64,000 nt of DNA from Clostridia bacterium (GTDB taxonomy: Bacteria > Bacillota > Clostridia > Oscillospirales > Acutalibacteraceae): assembly GCA_017395425.1 (NCBI GenBank), contig JAFPUM010000011.1, positions 1 to 64,000 on the forward strand, in the 5' to 3' direction. Positions 35,402 to 43,195 of this stretch are shown piece by piece (the stretch's first letter is position 1; every line of letters starts with the position of its first letter). The notes under the pieces were generated by a model, which was not told the origin of the DNA, made no database searches, and worked only from the letters and a program-made list of their open reading frames with translations. A program made the position numbers and the translations under genes.

Positions 35402-35613
35402 TAGCCGCGAAGCGGCGGGGATTCCAAAGGGACGAGTCCCTTTGGCGGGTGCAGGGCAGGAGCCCTGCCAGGGAGTGGGACAGCGTCCCACGAGGCAGGC
35501 GGAAGCCTGCCGAGCGAATCGCGCCAAGATAAGCAACGGGGCAGGGCGAATACAAACGGGGAACCCCGCCAAAGCAAAACAAGCCAAGATAAGCAACAGG
35601 GCAGGGCGAATAC
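35402..35613 (+). repeat. Intergenic hairpin-array repeat, family B, copy 1
   Basis: A noncoding array between the DUF5682 and VWA genes. Successive hairpins are CCGCGAAGCGG, CCAAAGGGACGAGTCCCTTTGG, GGGCAGGAGCCCT, GGGACAGCGTCCC and GGCAGGCGGAAGCCTGCC. A 31-bp direct repeat follows at 35523-35553 and 35583-35613, beginning GCCAAGATAAGCAAC. The same hairpins in the same order occur on the other strand at 45449-45580. Confidence 0.8.
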
Positions 35614-35680
35614 CGTACAGCTTTCCCGAAAAAAACATTCACATCGCGCATCATATTATCGTAAAGGAAGGGGCAGTCCC

Positions 35681-36832
35681 ATGACACAGCAAAAACAAAT
35701 CGCACGCTGGCGGCTGATTCTCGGTTCCGAGAGCGAAAAACGCTTCACCGATATGGGCGGCGAAACGCTGTCACCGGAGGAAATGATGATGGATCAGGCG
35801 CTCGCGGCAATCTACGGCGGCGAAGGCGAAAGCATTTCCCAGCGCGGTGCGGGACGGGGAGCGTCGTCTCCGCATATTGCCCGTTGGCTGGGAGATCTGC
35901 GCCGTCTCTTCGACAGCGAGACCGTCGCGGTGGTGCAGAACGACGCGATTGAGCGCAAGGGACTGAAACAGCTTTTGCTCGAACCGGAGCTGCTCGACAA
36001 TCTCGAACCCGACTTGCAGATGGCGTCCACGCTTCTCATGCTCAAAGATCAGATTCCCAAAAAATCCAAGGAAAACGCCCGTCGGTTTATCCGCCGCATT
36101 GTAGAAGACATCAACAAAATGCTGGAAAACGATATGCGACGCGCCGTGACCGCCGCGCTCAATAAACGCGCCCATTCCCCTCTGCCCAGTGCGGCAGCCA
36201 TTGACTTTCCCACCACTATCCGCCGCAACCTGAAACATTACAATCCATCGCTCGGCGCGGTGATTCCTGAACGGGTGTATTTCTTCGACCGCTCCAGCCG
36301 GGTGAATCGCTGGCATGTAATTCTCGATATTGACCAGAGCGGTTCGATGGGGGATTCCATTCTGTATTCCTCGGTGATGGCGTGTATTCTGGCGTCGATG
36401 TCGGCAGTGCAGACCCATGTGGTTGCCTTCGACACGCAGATCATGGATCTGACGCCGCTGTGCGCCGACCCGGTGGACCTGCTGTTCGGTTTTCAGATGG
36501 GCGGCGGCACGGATATTGCCAAATCGGTCGCCTATTGCGAAGGCTTGGTGGAAGAACCCGGCAAGACGCTGTTTTTCCTGATTTCGGACCTGGAGGAAGG
36601 CGGCAACCGCGCGGCGCTGCTGCGGCGTATCGAGGCGCTGCATGATGCGGGTGTGACGGTCATCGTCCTGCTGGCGATTGCAGACGGCGGCAAGGCGTAT
36701 TATGACGAAACCACTGCCCAGCGGATTGCCAATCTGGGAATACCCTGCTTTGCCTGTCCGCCCGACCGGCTGCCGGAACTGCTGGAACGCGCGCTCAAAC
36801 GGCAGGATCTGAGCGGGTTTGCCAAAAAGTAA
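35681..36832 (+). CDS. VWA domain protein of the MoxR/DUF5682 system
   Basis: A 383-residue cytosolic protein. Residues about 210-370 are a von Willebrand A domain with a complete MIDAS: D218-x-S220-x-S222 (DQSGSM), the Thr in GGGTDIAKS and the Asp in ISDLEEGG. The N-terminal 200 residues are helical (FIRRIVEDINKMLENDMRRAV). VWA proteins of this type act as metal-dependent adaptors for MoxR AAA+ ATPases. Last gene of the cluster, 293 bp after DUF5682 with the family B repeat in between. AAGGAAGGGGC lies before the ATG. Confidence 0.9.
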   Translation: MTQQKQIARWRLILGSESEKRFTDMGGETLSPEEMMMDQALAAIYGGEGESISQRGAGRGASSPHIARWLGDLRRLFDSETVAVVQNDAIERKGLKQLLLEPELLDNLEPDLQMASTLLMLKDQIPKKSKENARRFIRRIVEDINKMLENDMRRAVTAALNKRAHSPLPSAAAIDFPTTIRRNLKHYNPSLGAVIPERVYFFDRSSRVNRWHVILDIDQSGSMGDSILYSSVMACILASMSAVQTHVVAFDTQIMDLTPLCADPVDLLFGFQMGGGTDIAKSVAYCEGLVEEPGKTLFFLISDLEEGGNRAALLRRIEALHDAGVTVIVLLAIADGGKAYYDETTAQRIANLGIPCFACPPDRLPELLERALKRQDLSGFAKK

Positions 36833-36844
36833 CCATTTTTCTAT

Positions 36845-36893
36845 GCAATCGTCCCATAAGGCAGTACGATGTGTTGCCTTATGGGGCGATTGC
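36845..36893. repeat. Long perfect-type hairpin between convergent genes
   Basis: GCAATCGTCCCATAAGGCA pairs with TGCCTTATGGGGCGATTGC (about 19 bp, one G-T pair). No T-run on either side, so it is an atypical terminator, or an RNA-processing or stabilising stem, for the VWA and MATE transcripts. Confidence 0.65.
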
Positions 36894-36935
36894 GTGATGA
36901 TGAGAAAATGAATATGATATATAAAACGCAATATT

Positions 36936-38306
36936 TCAGGGAGAAGCAGGAGTATCCGGCGGCAAAGTGGTGATGAAATGGAGCAGGAAAGGAATGCTCA
37001 CAACAGACGCGAGAAAATCCGCGCAGGGCTGCGCCCACATGACGCCGGTGATGCCCAGCAGCCGGGGGAGAAGGAGTATCAGGGGAATAAAGCACACACC
37101 GTTCCGGAGACTGGCGAGCACGGTGGCGGCATTGCTTCGCCCGACACTCTGATGCAGCATATTGGTGCTTTGAAAGATCACGCAGAGGTAAGAGGCAAGG
37201 CACTGGGCGCGCAGAGCGGGTACGCCGATGGCGATGACGGCGGGGTCATCGCGGAAGGCGGTGATAATGCTGTCGGCAGAGAGCAGTCCGACGGTGGAAA
37301 GCACCGCGCAGGCGGAGGTGCCGTAGGCGAGGGTGAAGAGATAGGCGCGGCGCACGCGGGAATAGCGTCCCGCGCCGTAATTGAAGCTGCTGACCGGCTG
37401 AAGCCCCTGTCCGATGCCGATGCCCACCGCGAAAATCAGGAAACTGGCGCGTCCCACGATGCTCATGGCGGCAACAGCGGGGTCGCCATAGACCGCCGCG
37501 GCGTTGTTGAGCAGCATGGCGGCAATGCTGTTGAGCCCCTGCCGGAGCAGACTTGGCATTCCGTTGCGGAAAATCCTCAGATAATCGCCGGGCTGTCGGG
37601 AGAGATCGCGCAGACGGAAGGTACTTTGGGTCTTGCCTCGCAGAAAGACGCTGAGCAGCAGTCCGGCACTCACTGTCTGAGAGAGTGCGGTTGCCAGTCC
37701 CGCGCCCGTGATGCCCAGTTTCAGTCCGAAGATAAAGAGCGGGTCGAGCGCGATATTCAGCACGCCGCCGAAGGTCAGTCCCACCATGGCAAAAGCGGCT
37801 TTTCCCTCGTAGCGGAGAATGTTGTTCATGACGCAGCTGGTCACCATCATGGGCGCCGCCAGCAGAATAAATACCGCGTAACGGCTGGCATAGGGGAGAA
37901 TGGTGGGGGTGCTGCCGAGCAGCACCATCAGCGGACGCAGGAAGAGCAGTCCGATCAGGGAAACACTCACGCCGAGTGCCAGCGCCGTGAAAAAAGCGGT
38001 GGAAGCCAGCTTCCGGGCAGCGGGCAAATCTCTCGCGCCGAGTTTCATGCTGATGAGACTGCCGGCGCCGTGTCCCATCATAAAGCCGACCGCCTGTAAA
38101 ATCGCCATGAGCGCAAAGACAATGCCGACGGCGCCGCTGGCACTCGTGCCGATGGAACTGACGAAATAGGTGTCGGCGAGATTGTAGATATTGGTCACCA
38201 GCATACTGATGACGGTGGGAATCGACATCCGGAACACCAGTTGTTCCACCGGTGTGCCGGTCATCTTCTGATATTGAGCGGCTTGCGAGTCGCGGGATGG
38301 AGCCAT
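36936..38306 (-). CDS. MATE family efflux transporter
   Basis: A 456-residue protein with 12 predicted helices in two halves. MATE features: an N-terminal PVEQLVFRMSIPTVISMLVTNIYNLADTYFVS, a following GAVGIVFALMAILQAVGFMMGHGAGSLIS, and a second-half NGMPSLLRQGLNSIAAMLLNNAA. Exports cationic drugs or metabolites with Na+ or H+. ATG 38306 has GGAAGG seven bases upstream. Substrate unknown; not linked to a regulator gene. Confidence 0.93.
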   Translation of the reverse strand: MAPSRDSQAAQYQKMTGTPVEQLVFRMSIPTVISMLVTNIYNLADTYFVSSIGTSASGAVGIVFALMAILQAVGFMMGHGAGSLISMKLGARDLPAARKLASTAFFTALALGVSVSLIGLLFLRPLMVLLGSTPTILPYASRYAVFILLAAPMMVTSCVMNNILRYEGKAAFAMVGLTFGGVLNIALDPLFIFGLKLGITGAGLATALSQTVSAGLLLSVFLRGKTQSTFRLRDLSRQPGDYLRIFRNGMPSLLRQGLNSIAAMLLNNAAAVYGDPAVAAMSIVGRASFLIFAVGIGIGQGLQPVSSFNYGAGRYSRVRRAYLFTLAYGTSACAVLSTVGLLSADSIITAFRDDPAVIAIGVPALRAQCLASYLCVIFQSTNMLHQSVGRSNAATVLASLRNGVCFIPLILLLPRLLGITGVMWAQPCADFLASVVSIPFLLHFITTLPPDTPASP

Positions 38307-38407
38307 ATCGGAACCTTCCTTCGTGTGATAAAGATGGGGCAAGAAAGCAACGGAAAAAGGAACGCCGCCCAGCACACCGTTCGGTGCGATGAGCGGCGAA
38401 TGCAGAC

Positions 38408-39646
38408 TCAGGAGAGAGAATCGGACGGCGCCTTCTTTGCCAGTTTCGCCCTGATGCGCCGCGCCAGGCGGTCACAGCGAATGACCGCGCCGTCGGGCAG
38501 CGCGCTTGTGATAAGCGACGTGAGCGCGTCGCTCAGTCCGGGCGACCCGAATTTCTCGGCAGCTTTGGAAAAACCGTGGCGATAGATATCCGAAAGCAGC
38601 ATAGCGCGGTGCGGATGCGTGGGAATGGGGGTGACCAGCCGACGGTTGACGGCAGCCCGTTCCAGATCGGATTCTTCCAGCATGAGCTGAGGGGCAATCT
38701 GCTTCAGCAGTCCGGCTCCCTTGGGAGTGGAGGTGATGACCAGCGATACGCCGTTGTCATAAGGAAAATCAGGATGGGCGCGCCGTATGCGCTCAAAACG
38801 TCCCAGTGTGATATCTCCCACGCGGGCGGGGACAGCGTAACGGCATTCGCCGCAGGCGCGCCGACTGATGCAGCCCTTGCGGTACATGGCGTAAAGCATG
38901 TCCCACGCGGCAGGTACCGAAAGCAGATAGCGGAATTTTCCCCGGCGGAAGATGATCCGCAGACCGGGACTGTGACCGAAAGCGGGTTTGTTTTCAAATC
39001 GCAGGCTCCGCACGGAGCCGCCGATTTTTTCCTCCAGCCAGCGGACGTATCGGTGAAAGATACCCTCCGAAGTCACGCCCCCGCACAGCATGTCAACCAG
39101 AATCAGGCGGGCGGTATCGCCGTCTGCTCCCAGAAAGCACCGCAGACCGTCGCACTGACAGGGCGTGCCGGAAAACAGCACCGTGCGACCTGCTTCCAGA
39201 TCGCACCGCACGCGGCGAAATACGCCGGATGTATCACTCTGCACCGGCTTGAGTCCTTGCAGTCTGGCTATATCATCCGGCTGTTCCACGCGGATATGGC
39301 GGGGATGGCGGACTTCGTCAAAGGCGCAGCCGTATACAACACCGCCCTGCGATAGCACCGCACGGGCGAGCAGCGGAAAGATACCGCCCGCGTGGGAATC
39401 CCGCAGGAGTGCCTTGTCCAATGCTTTGGCGGCATAATAGCGCACGTCGGGGGAGAGGGGAGGGGGACTGTCGGAATGATGCAGGGGACAGGCGTCCGCA
39501 CATTTTCCGCAGGATATGCACTGCTCCGCGTTGACGGAGGGATAGAGAAATTTGTATTTATCTCTGACGGTAACGACAGCAAGCTGCGGACATGTATCGA
39601 TACATGATCCGCAGCCTGTGCATTGCTTATGATTGACAGTCAGCAA
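38408..39646 (-). CDS. Coenzyme F420 hydrogenase/dehydrogenase beta-type iron-sulfur protein
   Basis: 412 residues. The N-terminus has two 4Fe-4S ferredoxin motifs (CTGCGSCIDTCP, CISCGKCADACP). Next come the FrhB_N-type DSHAGGIFPLLARAVLSQGGVVYG and the FrhB_C-type block LFSGTPCQCDGL with CGECRY. In gut Firmicutes such proteins often accompany polysaccharide pyruvyl transferase genes, which are absent here. F420 itself is unlikely in this lineage, so another flavin-linked reduction is implied. The start is TTG at 39646 with GGAG about 12 bases upstream. Confidence 0.85.
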   Translation of the reverse strand: MLTVNHKQCTGCGSCIDTCPQLAVVTVRDKYKFLYPSVNAEQCISCGKCADACPLHHSDSPPPLSPDVRYYAAKALDKALLRDSHAGGIFPLLARAVLSQGGVVYGCAFDEVRHPRHIRVEQPDDIARLQGLKPVQSDTSGVFRRVRCDLEAGRTVLFSGTPCQCDGLRCFLGADGDTARLILVDMLCGGVTSEGIFHRYVRWLEEKIGGSVRSLRFENKPAFGHSPGLRIIFRRGKFRYLLSVPAAWDMLYAMYRKGCISRRACGECRYAVPARVGDITLGRFERIRRAHPDFPYDNGVSLVITSTPKGAGLLKQIAPQLMLEESDLERAAVNRRLVTPIPTHPHRAMLLSDIYRHGFSKAAEKFGSPGLSDALTSLITSALPDGAVIRCDRLARRIRAKLAKKAPSDSLS

Positions 39647-39688
39647 AAGGAATCAGCTCCAAAGGGTTTGAAAGAGAACGCATAACGC

Positions 39689-41449
39689 TCAGAACGAGTA
39701 GAGAATCATTCCGACAGCGGCTGAAACAGAGGATTTAACCGTGTCTGCCTCGGTTTTTGCTTCATTTTCCGCCGGTTCCGCGGCTTTCTTCTGACTGCTG
39801 CCGCCGCTGTTCTTTGCGGCTTCCTTGGCAGCTTTTTCGGCTTCCTCGGCTTCTTTGGCGGCTTTCTCGGCGGCTTCGAGCTGCTGCTCAACGATTTCGG
39901 TTTCGTTGACGACATATTCCGTTCCGTTCTGAAGATCGATGCGGACAATTTTGCCGTTGCGCTTGCTGAGATACACGTCAATATGCTTGCGATGCTCTCC
40001 GAGGAGCGACGCGTTGGGGTCTTTGATATCCGTGATGGAAACAGGCAGTTCAATGGAGGGGCCGTCGTCCGGCATGATATAAGAGAAGATGACGTAATCC
40101 TCATCCACGGTCTTGACGATGGAGCAGCCCTCATCCTCGGTCAGTTCATAGGTTTCGGTGATACCGGCAGGCTGGGCGATGAAGGCGGCATCGGCAGCCG
40201 CTTTTTCCTCGTCAGTCATATTTTCGGGATCCACATACTCTGACAGCCGCTTGTATTCCTTGCCGAAGGCGGTGGCGAGATCGTTGTAGTCCGAACCGAG
40301 TGTAACGCCTTTGGGCATGAGAATCTTGACGCTGGGTCCCTGCACGTCGGCGGAGAGACTGAGCGCAAAGCAGTTGACGGGAGGCTGTGCGCGTTTCATA
40401 TCGTAATTGTGAACCAGAATGGTCATGGCAAGATTGCCCTTGTGCAGGACGATGCCGTCCTGTGTGGTTCCGGGGGGAACACGCTGTGCCGCGCCGCGTA
40501 CAAAGGACCAGCCGTCGTCCACCAGTGTCTTGACCGGCATGGGGAGGGTATAGAGGTTGTTTTCATACTTAAAGGCGAAGTCACTGAAGGATTTGCCGAG
40601 CAGACTGGGACCTTTGAAGATACGCACCACTGACGGACGAGTTTTGAGATCCTTGGTGTAATCGTAATGATCCTCCACCTCGTATTGGTTTTCCATCGTA
40701 ATGGAAATAGCAGCCTGATCTTCTTTTTCATATTCGCCCAGTTCAAACGCCACGGTGGCGTGATCCGACACCGAATAATAGAGTGTGCGGGTCAGATCGT
40801 CGGATTCGGGGTCATAGTCATCGATAAAGGCAAGATCGTCGATAGCGGCAATTTCGCCCGTGGCGGACACGATATCCTCCACATAGGAGGGCTTGCCGAA
40901 GGTGGTGACAATCGTTTCATACGGCGTGCCGAGTGTGATGTCGTCCTCAAAGAAGAAATTGGGCAGATCATCGCTGCCGATTTCCACTCTCACACCGGTA
41001 ACAAGGCATTCCGACACCTTTTTGGGGGTTTTGGAATCGTTGTAGAACTGCAGCGCGACATATTCCGAAGCGCGGTCAGCGGGGACATAGCTGGAATATT
41101 CACCCGGCTGCATGACGGTATCGGGCAGATAGAGTTTGTTTTCGGTGGCATCGTCAGTGGCAGCGGCCTTAGGAGCGGTCAGATCGCTTGCGGCGCCGTC
41201 CCCTTCGGTTTCCTCACTGCCCAGCAGCTTCCAGCCTCTCGAAGAAAGCGCGGTGTAGCGAACGGGAAGCTGATATTCCGCGTTGCCGAGGCTGAAGGAA
41301 AAGTTGTAAATGGAAAGCTCGTCCTTCAGGGAGGCTTCTTCTTCGGTTTCAAAGAGCTGCTCCGGGAAGATGGTGTCCGGCATATAGCAGGCGGAAAGCC
41401 CGCACAGCATAGCGGCAGCCGCGAGGATCGCCGAGACTTTTTTGAACAT
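39689..41449 (-). CDS. Lipoprotein with duplicated domain
   Basis: A 586-residue exported lipoprotein (lipobox LSAC). Two copies of one domain are visible: FSFSLGNAEYQLPVRYTALSSRGWKL near residue 50 and FAFKYENNLYTLPMPVKTLVDDGWSF near 290. Each is followed by a TLGTPYETIVTTFGKPS / TLGSDYNDLATAFGKEY segment. The C-terminus is a charged Glu/Ala/Lys helix (about 510-570) ending in a short hydrophobic tail. I recognise no named family; the GKP(S/Y) segment recalls SmpA/OmlA-like or DUF-type lipoproteins of Firmicutes. ATG 41449 follows AGAGGGG. Confidence 0.75.
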   Translation of the reverse strand: MFKKVSAILAAAAMLCGLSACYMPDTIFPEQLFETEEEASLKDELSIYNFSFSLGNAEYQLPVRYTALSSRGWKLLGSEETEGDGAASDLTAPKAAATDDATENKLYLPDTVMQPGEYSSYVPADRASEYVALQFYNDSKTPKKVSECLVTGVRVEIGSDDLPNFFFEDDITLGTPYETIVTTFGKPSYVEDIVSATGEIAAIDDLAFIDDYDPESDDLTRTLYYSVSDHATVAFELGEYEKEDQAAISITMENQYEVEDHYDYTKDLKTRPSVVRIFKGPSLLGKSFSDFAFKYENNLYTLPMPVKTLVDDGWSFVRGAAQRVPPGTTQDGIVLHKGNLAMTILVHNYDMKRAQPPVNCFALSLSADVQGPSVKILMPKGVTLGSDYNDLATAFGKEYKRLSEYVDPENMTDEEKAAADAAFIAQPAGITETYELTEDEGCSIVKTVDEDYVIFSYIMPDDGPSIELPVSITDIKDPNASLLGEHRKHIDVYLSKRNGKIVRIDLQNGTEYVVNETEIVEQQLEAAEKAAKEAEEAEKAAKEAAKNSGGSSQKKAAEPAENEAKTEADTVKSSVSAAVGMILYSF

Positions 41450-41657
41450 TTGCAAAAACCCCTCTCTTGATAAAGTGGCGAATCATGTATATTTGATTAT
41501 AGCATATGTTTTCAGAAATTTCTATACCATTTGAAAATTTTTATGGGTTCATTATGATAAAAAATGCTTCGCGAAATCCTCACAAATTGACGGCATTTTT
41601 TTAACTTTATTTATGTTAGCCCCTGTACAATAAAACACGAAAAGGAGGTAAGCGAGT

Positions 41658-42455
41658 ATGAAAAGCCAGAATATCTTTGAAAGATATGAAATGAAATATA
41701 TTGTAACAGATTCGCAGCGTGACGCGATTGTAAGAGAAACCGCTTCCCATCTGAAAGGGGATCAATACGGTCAGAGTACGATCTGCAATCTGTATTATGA
41801 TGTGCCGTCCTACACGCTCATCCGGCGGTCGCTGGAAAAGCCCGCTTATAAAGAAAAACTCCGGGTGAGAAGCTACGGCGTTGCCCAACCCGACAGCAGC
41901 GTGTTTGTGGAACTGAAGAAAAAGGCATACGGCATCGTGTACAAACGTCGGGTGAGCCTGCCGGAGCGGGAAGCGATGTTTTATCTGGGCAGTGACGCGA
42001 TGGGCGGTCTGCCGGGGCAGATCGGACGGGAGATTGATTATTTCCGGGGATTCTATGAAGGTCTGGCGCCGAAAATGTTCATCTCTTATGAACGCGAAGC
42101 CTTTTATGACACGGACGACGACAGTTTCCGCGTGACATTTGACCGCCATATTCTCTGGCGCACCGACGATCTCTCGCTCACAAAAGGCGCTTACGGACGG
42201 GAAGTGCTGTCGGCGGGGTACTCGCTGATGGAACTCAAAGTGGGCGCGGCAATGCCGCTCTGGATGGTGTCGGTACTCAGCCGCCACCGCATCTATCAGA
42301 CGTCGTTTTCCAAGTACGGCAAAGCCTATCAGGATATGACGGCACTCTCCGGTCAACCGGTGTATTGTTATCATACCCTGCCGCGGAAAGACATCAGCAC
42401 AGGACAATATGAAAAGCGGCGCGCACTTGTCAATCACGCCGCCGCTGTGTTATAA
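41658..42455 (+). CDS. VTC-domain polyphosphate polymerase family protein, copy 2
   Basis: A 265-residue VTC-domain protein, more canonical than copy 1. ERYEMKYIV at the start is followed by the basic tunnel strands YKEKLRVRSYG, VFVELKKKAYGIVYKRRV and the metal-binding-type SLMELKVGAAMPLWM. It probably polymerises phosphate from ATP on the inner face of the membrane together with DUF4956. AAAGGAGG is found before ATG 41658. The DUF4956 gene follows 17 bp downstream, then a Cth_2159-like lipoprotein gene, a grouping I know from other Clostridia. Confidence 0.9.
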   Translation: MKSQNIFERYEMKYIVTDSQRDAIVRETASHLKGDQYGQSTICNLYYDVPSYTLIRRSLEKPAYKEKLRVRSYGVAQPDSSVFVELKKKAYGIVYKRRVSLPEREAMFYLGSDAMGGLPGQIGREIDYFRGFYEGLAPKMFISYEREAFYDTDDDSFRVTFDRHILWRTDDLSLTKGAYGREVLSAGYSLMELKVGAAMPLWMVSVLSRHRIYQTSFSKYGKAYQDMTALSGQPVYCYHTLPRKDISTGQYEKRRALVNHAAAVL

Positions 42456-42472
42456 TATAGGAGGTACTCATC

Positions 42473-43177
42473 ATGTTGGAGAAATTATTTACCGGAATAT
42501 TTGAAAGCGGCAGCACGGCTGCCACACAGACCATCAGCCTGACGCCGTTCCTGATCTGTATGGCGTCTTCCCTGCTCATCGGTTCGCTGATGGCGCTGGC
42601 GTATAAGCACAAGACCCGCTGTTCGCAGAGTTTTGTCATTACGCTGGCGATTCTGCCGGCAGCCATCGCGATGGTCATCATGCTGGTCAACGGCAATGTC
42701 GGCGCGGGCGTGGCAGTGGCAGGCGCTTTCGGACTGGTGCGCTTCCGTTCGGTACCCGGCACCGCCAAGGAAATCGGCGCGATTTTCACGGCGATGGCGG
42801 CAGGTCTGGCGTGCGGCATGGGCTATATCGGTTTCGCGGCCCTCTTTGCGGCGATTGTCTGTACCGCGATGCTTGCCATGAACGCGGCGGGCTTCGGTCT
42901 GGATCGTCACGGCGAGACCCATAAGCGGCTCAACGTCACGATTCCGGAGGATCTGGATTATACCAATCTCTTTGACGATCTCTTTGCCCGCTACACCCGG
43001 AGTCATCGGCTTGTCACGGTCAAGACCACCAATATGGGCAGTCTCTTCAAGCTGACCTATCACATCGAACTCAATTCCGCCGACGTGGAGAAGCAGCTCA
43101 TGGATGAAATGCGCTGCCGCAACGGCAATCTCGAAATCAACATCACGGAACAGCAGAACACCGTGAACGAACTGTAA
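42473..43177 (+). CDS. DUF4956 membrane protein (VTC partner), copy 2
   Basis: A 234-residue protein with four predicted N-terminal helices. The family core NGNVGAGVAVAGAFGLVRFRSVPGTAKEIGAIF is followed by a cytosolic alpha/beta domain. It differs clearly from copy 1 at 23.8 kb (VRFRTVVKDPVDL), so the two pairs are old paralogues rather than a recent duplication. Middle gene of a three-gene operon. Confidence 0.9.
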   Translation: MLEKLFTGIFESGSTAATQTISLTPFLICMASSLLIGSLMALAYKHKTRCSQSFVITLAILPAAIAMVIMLVNGNVGAGVAVAGAFGLVRFRSVPGTAKEIGAIFTAMAAGLACGMGYIGFAALFAAIVCTAMLAMNAAGFGLDRHGETHKRLNVTIPEDLDYTNLFDDLFARYTRSHRLVTVKTTNMGSLFKLTYHIELNSADVEKQLMDEMRCRNGNLEINITEQQNTVNEL

Positions 43178-43195
43178 TGATACCAAAAGGGGATA

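Noticed and set aside
35442..35684. 80-codon ORF inside the hairpin-array repeat
   Set aside because: It is made of the repeat itself, lacks a ribosome binding site, and the frame is not kept in the copy at 45.5 kb.
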